DNA of 64,000 nt. Origin: Casuarius casuarius. Lineage: Eukaryota; Chordata; Aves; Casuariiformes; Casuariidae. Location of the stretch: positions 3,700,269-3,764,268 of the forward strand of contig PTFA01000086.1 in assembly GCA_003342895.1 (NCBI GenBank), in the 5' to 3' direction. The first letter of the stretch is position 1. Each line of letters starts with the position of its first letter. The translations under genes were made by a program, and so were the position numbers. Positions 24,356 to 36,178 of this stretch are shown here, one piece after another. The notes beneath the pieces were generated by a model, which saw only the letters and a list, made by a program, of their open reading frames with translations, did not search any database and was not told where the DNA came from.

Positions 24356-27300
24356 TGACACTGAATAAAGTTTAACAAGTGTTTCTGCTTGTCATGCAGA
24401 CCAGAATACTAAGATGCTTTCTCCCACTCCACGGTGCTTCGGTATCCAGATGCTCCAGCTAGCCTGGCTGTGTTTCTGCAATCAATAAAAGCCTCTGTTA
24501 GCATGATCTAAATTCATAAGCACATGAAGTTTCTTTATTAAAAATTGATACACACAATTAAACAATGATAAAAGATGATAATGGGAGTAATGAAGCTATT
24601 TGTCTCATATTTGAAGTCTTTATTATACAGTGTGATTCGATAGTAATGAGACCTTCAACACTTATTTGTCATGTCTAGTTATAAGGTCATATTCACAAAA
24701 ACATGCTTGGTACTTTTCCAGAAATACTTCCTCTTCAAAAAATGGACTCTGAAAAAAAAATCAAAGTAACTAATCAAGGATATTTCTTTGGGGTTTCCTT
24801 ACTGTCGTAGCTGAGTGACATATTTTTTTGCAAATAGTATCTTTGCCAAAATATTCCATCTCAGAAGGGGAGGGGGGCATTGCACAGCTTGCGGTTCAGT
24901 CTGCAGCAACAAGAAGTGTGATTCAGGAATGTCTAAACATTTTGTCTGGGCAGTTGTGAAAGGAAGTGGTTTGTTCTAATATTTTCTAAATGAAATGGTT
25001 CCCCTCTCTTTTTTGAAATAGTGCTGAGCTAACGTCTCTGGTTTAAAAAAAAATTAAAAAGAGAGATATTTTGAGTAACCCAGGACAAAACAACCGGTTT
25101 TTTTCTGAGCAGAGCAAAATATTTTGGGTCAAGTCAAAATTTTGTTTTTCCGTTTTTGAGCTCAGTCTCTCAGCTGAACGATCCATTATTCAGCAGCTCC
25201 GCTCGCCGCTTCCCACCTCCCCTGCCAGAGCCAAGGCCGCTCTGTGTGTACCTACAGTTGCTGGAGTTTGACAACACAGCCAGCAGACAAAACACATAGC
25301 CCTGCTCTGACCTAAAAAAGTAGAAACAGCTGCTTAAGGAAAGAAATTACGGAATGCTGGAGGAGCAGGGGACGGAAGGCAGTGGTGTGTTGGGGCTATG
25401 TGTGCACCTGTGATTTATGTCTCCTCGCAGCAGGAAAGCTTTCCGCACCTATCCACTCTGCTGCTCAGTAAAAGCTTATTTTCAGAAGTGTATTTGCCCC
25501 AGACAGTGACTTGTATCTCCGAACCACATCACTGCTGCCTCTGCTGTAGCAAAGAAGGGGCTGTTGTCCCTGTGTCCGTGACTCTTCATTGATGCTGTTT
25601 GACACGGGTGAATCCTGCGGTTTTATTTCCCGGCTTTCCAAGCTGATGCCTCTTCTTAAGCCTTGTACTGACAAGGAAGGAAATACAAAGAAGAAACTGT
25701 GATGGGGACATCCCTCGAAAGGGCCTTTCTTCTCATAAGCGCTGTGATACCATTGCCGCGTGACAAGTATAATTGCAGAGCGATAGCACATATTCTAAAC
25801 AGCTGCAGCTTTGGGGGGTTGTACCTTTGTGTATCATTTAGCAGCGAAGCACACTGCAACACGTAACTCCAATCAGAAAGTAACTATAGCAACANCATTA
25901 CATAGTAAACAGAGGTAGGCACCAAAATGTTTGTGGAAATAAATGAATGCACGTAATTTAACTGATTTTTAGATGTCCCAGGCAACCGCCGCCCAAGCTG
26001 GACATAGCCATAAGCAAACTATATATATAAAAGGTCAGGAGATGGCAAATTACTGCGTGAGTCACTTGCCAGATTTTGGCTGGTCTCCAGAGGGGAAGGT
26101 GACATATTGCTGATACCACGCTAGGGACCCCAGGGAAACTGGGCAATGTGATCCCAGCGACGGTGGGCGAGGGGTCTGCTGAGGGGCGCCCAGGGAGCCT
26201 CACTTCCCCAACGTGTGCAGTGTCCAGTTTTATGCAGACATTTGTGGCACTGACCAAAGTGTTGCTCCAAACCGTTTCAAGCTGCAATGCATTAAAACCC
26301 AGGAGGAATTTCTTCATCTCTCCCCCCTGTCCCCGTTCCTCCGCTTCTGCACATTCAACAGAAGTCGCGTCTCCATCATTCAGGGTAAAAAGCCTGGGCA
26401 GAGGGTCACAGGAGCATTACTCACCCCGCCTTGGCTTCACCAGTCCTAAGATACTGCTGCCAAGGCTGCAATTGCTGAGCCACTTGGGGCTCTGTGAAAA
26501 CCCATTCACTCCCCGCTGGTGTCGGGTGCGCGCACAGGCTGATCAGCTCCTTCTTCTTCCTGTTCAATGATCAAAATATTTACAACTCAGTGAGTGGGGC
26601 TGGCAGCAGCCCCAAAACTTTGCTCTTGACTGTAAATGTCACATTTAATATTGATGATGTGGGCTACTCAAGTCACACTTGGATGAGTTATTAACCATTG
26701 GGAATGACATGTATAATAGGAAACGCCTAAAATGTGAGCTGCCTTATAAGTGCATATAACTCTTCTTTTATAAAAGTTATAGAAATCCAAGCAATTCCCT
26801 AAAAATATATAGATGTCGTTCATTGTTATATGGCCAGAAGAACCGATCTGCTGTCCAGGCTGGTTTATTATTCACTGTGGCAGTGCATAAAACTAGACCC
26901 TGCAGCAGAACAGAGCCGTTGTCACCTTCTCATCCTCAGCAAAGAGAGCACAGAGAAATACCCATCATATCGCCTGAAACAGGTCACTTACTGCTTTCCT
27001 ACCCCAGGCAGCTCAGCTGCCCNGTGTGTGATTCTTACGTATCAATTTGGTGAAGCAGAGTACACCAGAGGTTGACAGCTCTGCGTCATGACCACCTTAG
27101 AGTTCTCCACCTTCCTTTTGATTATGCCCTGGAATTAAAATCAGGTATTTCACAGGGATTCAGTCCAGCACTAACATATGACTGAGTTGGTCACTGCCTT
27201 TTAAAACCAGCTAGAAACAGTAGGGTAAGTAGAGTATCTAATTTGTAGTTAGATGTTCTTCTGGAACCTGCTGTAGAAGAGACTCTGTACGTTACCAGTG

Positions 27301-28250
27301 TCTTGGGGAAAAAGAAGCCAATATAAGGTTATGCAGAATGTNGGCCTTTATAGCTTGTCATAAAGGAGTTTCTTATTATTTGGAGATAAGTTCTCTTCTC
27401 AAGGATATTGGTGCAATATAAATTCAGTGACTTGTTTAACACCGTAGTATCAACTATTGAGTTGATCGAGTCTCATATGAATACTCATTCACTCTATGAT
27501 TCTCATGTAATTGAGATCAACAGCTACTCTGGATTGGAGTGCAATACAAATGTTTGCTCGTTGACCCTGTACATCAGCTTTAGTTAATAATTTTCCAAGG
27601 GTCTAAAAAACTGAAAGCAAGGCCTTGTAATTGTACCCATTCTGCTTGGGATGAAGTGTTTTACATTGGGAATGGTAGCTTCAGTGGAAAAGGAACTGAA
27701 AATGNGGACAGACCCAGTCTGCTGTATTTGATGTGTTTTGGCATAGCCCTCAGCTTGTTATCAAGCTTCCAAGGTGAGTACATCTACTGTGCACTATAGC
27801 TGGGTCGGAAAAAAATAACTNAAAGAAATACAATATTGCATTATTCTTCCTATTTGGCTTCCAAAATAGCAATATGTATTTCACAATGAAGGATGGAAGT
27901 GAAGGTAGTCATAGAGGAAGTTGTGGCTTGCTATCCACAATAGAAAAAAAATAGCTATTCCTCTCTGTGTGCTTCTAAAGCTGTCAGAGCTCGCATTGCT
28001 CCACTTCATATTGCTTCTCTGGTGAGCACAAATGCAAAACACTCACTGGAGGAGACTGAAGCTGGTACCAAACACATCCATCGCACGGTCTGGAGGCTCC
28101 TAGCAGCTCCCTCTGTTTTGCACAGCTCTTCTGGTCAGCTTTGTACCTGCTGATACAGCTGTGGACTGTGCCTATCTCAGGTAAATGAAGTAGTAATTAT
28201 ATGCGCTTCTGACTTCTATAGTGTCTCTTAGCACGTCACAGGCTTGCTGT

Positions 28251-28292
28251 GTGCCAAAGTCTGCCCTGACTCATATCTCCACTGAAGCCAAG
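28251..28292. repeat. Possible fragment of an ancient amniote interspersed repeat
   Basis: GTGCCAAAGTCTGCCCTGAC followed by TCCACTGAAGCCAAG resembles the 'gccaaattctgccct...cactgaagtcaatgg' block of an old amniote repeat. It lies directly beside the MIR-like relic to its right. Confidence 0.4.
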
Positions 28293-28329
28293 AAAAGCCA
28301 ACCTTTTTGTGCGGTAGCTATTAACCGTA

Positions 28330-28440
28330 CCTTACAGATGGGGGAAGCTGTGCACAAAGAGAATAAATTATTTACCCAAGGTCACAGAACAAATTCAAAA
28401 TGCCAGAGTCAGGAAAAGGACTCAGACTGCCTAACTCCCC
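28330..28440 (-). repeat. MIR (CORE-SINE) relic, reverse orientation
   Basis: In order: CTTACAGATGGGGGAAGCTG, ATTTACCCAAGGTCACAGAA, TGCCAGAGTCAGGA and ACTCAGACTGCC. These match the reverse MIR core blocks (acagatgaggaaactgag, cttgcccaaggtcacacag, ggcagagccagga, agtctgac) in the right order and spacing. MIRs are ancient and survive in low copy in sauropsids. Confidence 0.75.
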
Positions 28441-29269
28441 TTCCTGCGTTCTAACAGCAAATGCGATTTTTCCTCCTCACTGTGACTTATTCTCCCTTGG
28501 ATACCCCCTCCCCGACCCCTTGCTCATATTGTACCTATTCTACTTCTTAAATTCTGACTCAGCAGCACTATGGTACACACAGAACCGGTCTGTCTTAATG
28601 TAGCATCATGTCTGGCAAAGTAAGATTTGCATTTGACTCTTTAGTAGTCTAAACGCAAATTACATGGTTGTGTTGAGGTGCCGATTTATATTAATNTGTG
28701 CTCTGTTTTGCTTTGGTAGAATAGCTACCTGAGAGACTACAGCTTTTTTTAACCTTTAATGATGACAAGGCTTTACAAGCTTGTTCTGTAAAGTAGTGGA
28801 ACTGATTTTTTCATCAACCTAAATTGTGCCTGAGAGAAGTTCAGTGTACGGACACACGAAAATCTTTCAGTCTTGAGCACTTCCAGTCTCCCAGTCAATG
28901 TGGGGCTAACTCTGATTATTCTGATGGCCTTGCAAAGACTGTGCCTCTTATCAAGTCTGGAAGTGCTGAGAGATCAGCATCAACATGATCACCATCAGTA
29001 TCTTAGTTAATTGTAACTGCTTGATGCATTATCTGGATGAGTCTCATCACAGGAGAAATTATATGATATATTGCCAGAGCTTGTGGGTAAATGTATCAGA
29101 TTCCCAAAAAGCGCCATCAATCAAGAAAGAACATACATTAACAGACCACAAAAGCCCTCTAGTATTCTTTTCTCTATAGCAAATCAGAAGTGAATTTAAT
29201 GTGCAAGGGTGGAAGCACTCAATTACACCCTGGATGTCACAGAGATCTTATGAGAACCATGAAGGTCCA

Positions 29270-29325
29270 TTCCCCATCGGATAAAGGAGGAACCAGTGAG
29301 CTTAGAAGTTAACTCCCTGCAAAGG
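29270..29325 (-). repeat. Possible MIR-like relic, reverse orientation
   Basis: TTCCCCATCGGATAAAGGAG, then GAACCAGTGAGCTTAGAAGT and TAACTCCCTGCAAAGG, follow the reverse MIR layout (ccccattttacagatgagga, aactgaggc, agaagttaagtgacttgccc). It is heavily decayed. Confidence 0.45.
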
Positions 29326-29757
29326 AAAACAAATGTGGATAAAAAGGGGCAGGCTGTAATTTTATGAAAAAGAGTAGCTGTAGAGGGCAACCAGCAGGAC
29401 CCAAAGGTGCTCTAGAGAACCGCCCCGGGCAGGCCCGTAGATTTTACTCCAATTCAGCAAGAGGAGCGTNGTACCTTGAGCCAGCCTTTTCCTTCGCATG
29501 GTCTGGCGTTGGCCAAAGGTGCCAGCAGGTGGTAGGACCCACCACAAATGAAAAGGAAACTTGGTCCCCATGGCTTGTAAAATCCCTGGCGAGCCTAAAG
29601 AGGCAGGTGTTAACATGAGCTGATCAAAACTAATACGTGAGAGAGAGGGGAAATCAGTATTACTGAGCTGATGTTAGGCACACACTGGAAAGTGGTATTA
29701 AGTAGTAGCTGGGAGCTGGTGCAAACATCAGTCCTGCAGTGAGTGGTCAAAATGGGG

Positions 29758-29768
29758 GGGGATTTCCC
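29758..29768 (+). promoter_or_regulatory. Perfect NF-kappaB consensus site
   Basis: GGGGATTTCCC fits GGGRNNYYCC exactly. A single such site is expected by chance about this often, so function is doubtful. Confidence 0.2.
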
Positions 29769-32700
29769 TCTAGTGAGCAAGATGGAGTGTGCAAGGCACA
29801 CCAGACCTAACAGGAGTGTGCAGACCTGCCTGGCTGCCCTCTCCCTGCGCTTTCGACAGCCATCTCGGGATATGTTGGGAATGACAATGACATCCTGAGA
29901 GCTGCCAAAAAAAATCACAAGGAACAGCTGGTAAAAATTTTGCAACCTCCCAGTGCCCTTAATATACCGTAAACAAATCTGCTTCATTTAAACCACACAC
30001 AAGGTGGCTAGGATACTCACTCTTAGATTTATGGGATTTAATGGTTATTATTGCAGTTACCAAACAGAGGAAGTATAAAGCACTTTAGGAACTAAAACTG
30101 CTATGAAAGAAATACTCTAAGCCCTCTCAGGTTTTTGCTAATGTTTCAGAAAGATCTAGAGCTTTTCTGGAATACTGTAAAGAAAAATGTATCACAGAAC
30201 TGCTAGTTTTCTGGTACTGGCTAATGAAATCAGACCTGCAAAAGAATATACCATCAGTGGATCTGTCATACACCTCAGCTGCTCTAGGAGAAGAATGAAA
30301 TATTCACACCTTTTAGACCTGGGTCTTTATTAAGGCGCCTACCTTCTGTCATCCACTCCATTTAAATAATAATGACCAAAGCCCAGCAAGTTTCTTGAGG
30401 ATTAGCAACTTCCAGGGAATATTTAACTGTCCGGAAATAAAACTGAAGGACCCTGCAGCAAGTCACTAGTTCCCAGGGAAGGTCCTCATCCGAGGTCAGG
30501 ATTGGTGCTATCCTTTATGAGAATAAAAATCTGGTGTGTCCCAGTGCAGAAGTGGCTGGAGTCCAGTGCAGGAAAGCAGTTAAAGCCAAGGACACATGGC
30601 CTTGAAGGCAGCTCAGAAACTGTCTGGCTTAAAGTTGCTATGAAATCACTGTGAGTTATTAATATGGGATCCTGATGTCTCGCAGATAAGCAGGAAGTAA
30701 ATTATTTGGCACGGCTGTTTTTTGTAATTTCACAAGCACCTGTTGCACAAGCGCCTGGGATGTGCGGGTCTGGGGGGCAGGTCTAGCCCTTGGCTGGTGA
30801 CTTTGGGCACTACAGCTCAGTGTGCAAGTGTGTGTGCGTGTGTGCATGTGTTAGGGGAGGATTTTATTGCAGCAGAGAGAACATTTGAAAATGTACATGC
30901 GAAAGACCCTGATGCCCACTGTCCTGCTTGTTATCTTCATGCAAATTTTAATCTTGCCTTCAGAACATTATGGTTTGCAGTAGAAACCTCTCATATCCTC
31001 ATCCCTGCTTGCACCTTTCACCCTAGCATTTCCCTTCTCTTGTGCATTAAGTGCGTGCTTTAAAAACACCTAGTCACACACACTTCTGAACAGCCTCTCA
31101 AGTGCTCATGCCCTCCCGTATTGCTAGGACTAAACCTCGGCTGCAATGCTAGATCACTTCTCTCACTGGAAGGCCTGCTCCAGCCCAGAGGAGCAGGGGT
31201 TAGAGCCTGGGCTGGCTTCTCTAATGCCAAATATGTGCTCCAGTCCTGAGGATATGGCAACACCTCCTCTTTCTCCATTTTCTTCTCTGGGAAAAGACCG
31301 TCCCAATGTAGGTGTCCATCTCCTGAAAGTTCCCAGCTGCCTCTTACAGTGCTATTTAGCTCTGCCCCAGGCCAGGATTTCTTTTGCTGGGTTTAGGCTG
31401 ATCCCTGGTCAGGTCTGTGAACCCACTGCTTAGGCATTTAACTCTGCCTGTAGTGTGCAGGAAATCTGAGTGCACAGCTCAGTGCTCAGGTTTGTAAGAG
31501 AGTGGCCAAGTACGACACCGCTGGGTTCAGATTCACTCGGGGGTTAGGTCAGATCTCTGTTGCTGGCTTCAACAGGGAGTAAGTGCTGGAGCAGACATTA
31601 GAGCCCAGCTACCTTTGCAGAGCTGGCCCTCGGCCACTGTGCTGCACCTCTTTAATTCGAGTGGTGACTCATGGCCTGAAGCTATTAGGTAGATGGCATA
31701 CACAGTTAGCGAGTAGTATTTTTCAGAGCTCATTTTACTTATTATATTATATTTTGATTTATAATTATATATACAGGGCATTATTCCCCTGGGCTCCAGG
31801 CATCCTTGCCAAAATTAAAAACTACAGTTAGCAAAACTAAAGCCAGTAGATGCTCAGAGCTCTTGGTCAAAAATAACAAGCCAAAGTAGACACTTCTCAC
31901 CTCCAGTCCTTTGTGCAGTTTCTGTTCACCCTGCACTTTCCTTCCCATAGACCTTGACATGAGGAAAGCAACAGCAAGACCAACCTCCTGGGCCCACAAC
32001 AGCAATGCAAGGGCAACAAAACAGCTCCAACTCATTCCCCACATCAGGAGCAGTATTTGCTGGTATTCCCAAGTCTTCCAAACTCATTTGCTTTGTACTC
32101 ATGGGANTTTTTAGTCCTGGGAGAAATGTTTTTGTAATTGTTCACTGGGATTTGCAAGTGCCTTTGAGAGGCACAGCAGTGAAGCAGCAGGAAGTTTCAG
32201 TCTTTGAAAGCCTTTCTCATTCAAGTGAATTCAGTTTTCTGATCGTGGGGCCCAGAGTGAGATATTCAGAAAGATGGCAAGGAGCAGATTGTATATAAGG
32301 TGTCTAACTCTGATGTACTTATATAAACAAAACATGTTATACTAACTCCAAAATGGTTCCTTTCCTGGTGCAATGGCTGTAAGACCTCAGCACTCTTTTC
32401 GCTCAGCAGAGGAGGATGCTTGTGCATGGGTAGGTACTACTGTAAGAGATGAAGTCAGTAACGCAAAAACTGTCTCTATAGTCATCTTTTAAAAAGTCAG
32501 CTCTGAGGAGTTTTGCTGGAAAGGGCTGTGCAGCCAGTGTTCACAAATCACCTGTTAAAAAGTCCTCTGTGGGGCTTTTAAACAAGGTGAGGTCATATTT
32601 ATGGATCTGCCTCTACAATCTATGACCGACAGCTGGCGGGACAGAGTCCAAAGAGCCAGTCAGAGGATAGTTAAACCTGCCAACAAAGAAAGCACAATTT

Positions 32701-32863
32701 CATAATTATTTCAGGCTTCCCTTGGAGATCAAAGAGCAAAGCTGACGGAGAGCTGGTGGGGAATTGTCTAGATTTAGTGTGAGGCAAGAAGAGGGTAACA
32801 TTGCCATTACTGCTTGAAATGACTGATGGGGGAACACAAGGAGCCACGCATTGATTAAGGAAA

Positions 32864-32925
32864 TCCTATTAGTGAGGTAAACCTCACTAACAGGTGAGGC
32901 ACAAATTTCCTATTAGTGAGGTAAA
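32864..32925. repeat. 18-bp direct repeat (period 44) with internal hairpin
   Basis: TCCTATTAGTGAGGTAAA occurs at 32864-32881 and again, identical, at 32908-32925. The first copy is part of a perfect inverted repeat, TTAGTGAGGT-AA-ACCTCACTAA (32869-32890). The combination suggests a template-switch or local duplication event. Confidence 0.9.
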
Positions 32926-34332
32926 AAGAAGACACAGGCTGGCTGTGGCAGCAGACTTTCACGGGAACGCTACCATGTGCATAACTGCAGTGCTGGCGCA
33001 TGATCCCAGTAGGCCTGTCACCATACAGAGCTGGGTGTCAGGGCTGAAGAGTCTGATGGGAGAAATGCTAATTTTGGTGAACCTTGCAAATTTCAGTGAA
33101 ATTCCTACGTCTCCCTGAAAACTTCCCATAAAAATGTAACTTTTCATCAGGAAACATAGTAAGAAAAGCTGATATGGACTGCATGTCATCCCTGGGATGA
33201 CATCTCTAGGTATATTCATGGTTATGCCTTGTGTCTTTGGGAAGGATCTCAATGCCTCATGCTGCAAATGGAACTGATCTGCCTCAGGCAAATGTGTTAA
33301 CAACAGAGGAGCAGGATGAGGTTTTCTTGTCTGAAATAATTTTTAAGGCATTGAAAATTTTCCATTCCCAAATTGGGCAACAATTTTTCCAAAAAAACCC
33401 CATACGTTTTGGGTCTAGGCACCCAAGACATTTTATTTCAGTAATTGCAAAACATGGTATTTCAAAAGCATCCTTAGTTTATTTAAGATTAATTAATTAA
33501 ACTAGGAAATGAAGGAATTTTGAACTNGAAAGAGAACTTCTTGTTTAAAAATTGTCAAAAGGAAACATTCTGAATGTTCAAAAAATATACATTATACAAA
33601 TATACAAAAAAGTACATTTTTTAAACAGACCATGAGAAACTTGCTTATGTTTTGACAAACAAACATATTGTGACAAAGAACATGTCACTGTAATGTTTCT
33701 GACCTGGTCAAGTTCAGAGTAATCACATGAATTGATCATGCANAAAGAACAGAGTTTTGTATAGTTGGAACATACAGTAAGAAAAAGAGTTGTTAAAAAA
33801 TCAGGCTAGAGTTAAAGGCTGAATTGAAAATCTGTTGTTCTATAACTTAGGGTGAAAAATACATAGGTTTCAGGGCGTGATGTGTTTNCAAGGTCAATCA
33901 TACTTGTTTGTATGCAAATAGCTATCCCCCTAGCCCATGGGTCTCACGCACAGACCCACTAGGACAAATACCTGCCACTGGACATGTGCGTCGGGCTTTT
34001 GTGGACCTCNGTAGGCATGTGCAGAGGTGTGACTGCATGCATTTCATATGCAAAATTATGTATGTCGTAATTAATCCATCCTTCAAGAGTTCTTTAAGTC
34101 CATGCAGAGCATCAAATATTCAAAAGCATATGAGTTTGGGGGCTTCTTCCAAGAAGGGTGAGAGAGGGGTGCAGGCCCCAGCGGGTGGGAGCTGGGGTGG
34201 TCTCCCAAGAAGGGCGCCGCCGAGGCATCCCCGCACTCACTGTCTTTCACTGAACGACACTGACTTCAGGTAAAGCAGAGGCTCACTGAGCTCCCCTAAG
34301 GCAAGAGAGGCCATGCTGCTTGTATCTCCTAG

Positions 34333-34337
34333 ACAGG
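34333..34337. repeat. Left target-site duplication of the solo LTR (ACAGG)
   Basis: ACAGG directly abuts the LTR terminus TGTTA. An identical ACAGG abuts the other end at 34976-34980. Confidence 0.85.
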
Positions 34338-34975
34338 TGTTATGGAAATNAGGCCTATCGGCCACCATAACAGGGCTCGCCCCTAGGTTCCCGCAAGTAA
34401 AGTTCAGAGTCAAATCAAAACAAATCAGATAATTTTAATCACGCGCNTGCCATAATTACAGCTTAAGCTGGGTGCCTCTGAAGAGGGACCCCAACATAAA
34501 CAAATTCTGGGTAATTATAGTCTTTTCGACTTACATTTCCCACCCCTCACGCGATAGTTAGACCAATAGTAATTTTTTGGTCTGGGGTCTCCTGCTCCTC
34601 ATTGGGTCTCATCGTCATTCTGAGGCAAGCTGTTTTTCTCCTTATTCTTGTTTTTTGCAGGCTCTGATGACGGTTGTACCTCTGTTTTTGTTGGGTCTGA
34701 CGGTTGTCTCCCAAGGTCTTATTTTTCCCCACTGTTTTGGCNTCTTCCCTCTCGGAGTCGGTGACACAGGTGTGCAGACTGCATGTGGCTCCCTTATTTT
34801 CCCAGCCTGAACGAGCTCTGAGGCACTATTTTTTATTAAACTAAGTAAAGATTCGTTACTTTTCCCACGCTCGGCCTAAGGCTTCAGCAAATCTAGCCAC
34901 TCATGCTAAGCAAGTTTTATATAAGTTGTGCTAAGCANCCATTTCTAGACAGTTTCAATTCACTATTCTTTAACA
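34338..34975 (-). mobile_element. Solo LTR of an endogenous retrovirus (ERVL-like), 638 bp
   Basis: The segment begins TGTTATGG and ends CTTTAACA on the plus strand, so it has matched TGTTA...TAACA termini. It is flanked by a perfect 5-bp duplication (ACAGG). A 5-bp target site is typical of class III/ERVL integrases, while alpha- and betaretroviruses use 6 and most gammaretroviruses 4. On the minus strand there is a TATATAA (34917-34923), an AATAAA (34832-34837) and a late ATTAAA (34434-34439) followed by a T/G-rich stretch, as in LTR polyadenylation regions, which sets the orientation. No internal gag, pol or env sequence is present, so it is a recombination-derived solo LTR. The short minus-strand open frame inside it is not a gene. 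Family naming would need a repeat-library match. Confidence 0.8.
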
Positions 34976-34980
34976 ACAGG
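34976..34980. repeat. Right target-site duplication of the solo LTR (ACAGG)
   Basis: An identical partner of 34333-34337, immediately after the TAACA terminus. Confidence 0.85.
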
Positions 34981-35469
34981 GAAGTCCAAGTATTGGCTGC
35001 TGCAGGAATAAGGTCAGTATGGGGGCCAGACGGCGCCCAGCGAAGCTGAGCACAGCAGGGCTTTTCCCTTTTAGTCTAACGTTAGTGCTTCTGCTGCAAT
35101 TTCTCTTCCCATCAGCACACCGCTGATTCCCAGAGGTCGGACTTGCCAGGGGTCCAGGGTAGCAGCCATATGCTCAGTCCCAGCGAGAGCCTTGTTTTCT
35201 CTGGGATAGATTTAGACTTTTCTTTAATAAGTACAATTATAGCTGCAGTTTTTGTGTGTTGGTGAAGCTTCCAGATGGCAACTAGTGTTTCCTGAAGGCA
35301 AAGAGAAACTCAGCAGCTGCTAGTACCAAAATCCAGAAAGGAACAATACCTCCGGCTCCTGGACCACCTGATTCTTGCAGATCTACTTTTGTTAGCTTGC
35401 TTTAAAAAATAGATATTGCCTTTGTTGTGAGACGGTGGCTTAAGAATGCATCCTTATGATGGCAACTGA

Positions 35470-35491
35470 GAGAGGAATATGAGAGGAATAT
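35470..35491. repeat. 11-bp tandem duplication
   Basis: GAGAGGAATAT occurs twice head to tail. It appears trivial. Confidence 0.85.
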
Positions 35492-36147
35492 AGTAATGTT
35501 TTCTCTGGTCCATGTGGGAGGATGTGATTTCTGCTTTGGATAGTTCACTGATAACTGGACTCTTCAGCATGTTTAGTCTTAAAGCTGCCGAGACATTTTC
35601 AGCAAGATAGGGAAGGGAGTTAACTGGAAAAAGCTGCCTAGATGAAATCAGTATTTTTCTTGAAATCATANGTGTTTTTAAAGAAAAATTAAGATTTTAA
35701 ATTAATCAATTTCTGGTTAAGAAAATCTTTGGGTTTGTGTCCCTCATCTCAAAATATCATTTGAATTGTTTTTCACAGTGTTAGCTGACCCATCCCTAGT
35801 GTTGCATTTAAATAGGGTAATTAATGTATTATGACTCCAGAGATGTGGAGGCCATATGCATGAACAGGTCAGATGATCAGGTAGGAAGAACCAAAACACT
35901 GGGAGCATGATACAAGAAAAGAAACACTACAGTGCTCCCATAGGCTTTAACTTTCTCCCATTGCACTGGAGTAATTTGCCAGGTCCATCCACAGGGTGAG
36001 GACACGGTTCTTACAGAGACACAACCAGCTTAGCACATGTGTAAGCTATGAGGACANGGGAACTGAAAGCATTCTCGCTGTAGTCAGCAGAGATGACTCA
36101 TGAGGTACGGCGCCAAACAGCAAGAGAGAAGGTAAAAAAACCAACCC

Positions 36148-36178
36148 TTTAATCAAATAAGGTGTTTAATCAAATAAG
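36148..36178. repeat. 14-bp direct repeat, period 17
   Basis: TTTAATCAAATAAG occurs at 36148-36161 and 36165-36178, separated by GTG. No function is evident. Confidence 0.85.

Larger units (their letters stand above)
24161..34332. other. Gene-free non-coding stretch
   Basis: No recognisable gene on either strand. It holds the TAAT cluster, two MIR-like relics (28.33 and 29.27 kb), an old repeat fragment at 28.25 kb, a kappaB-like motif at 29758-29768, an imperfect GT run near 30.82-30.85 kb and the local duplication with hairpin at 32.86-32.93 kb. The rest is unique sequence. Confidence 0.7.

Noticed and set aside
34547..34732. Minus-strand open frame inside the solo LTR
   Set aside because: LTRs do not normally encode protein, and there is no gag, pol or env similarity.
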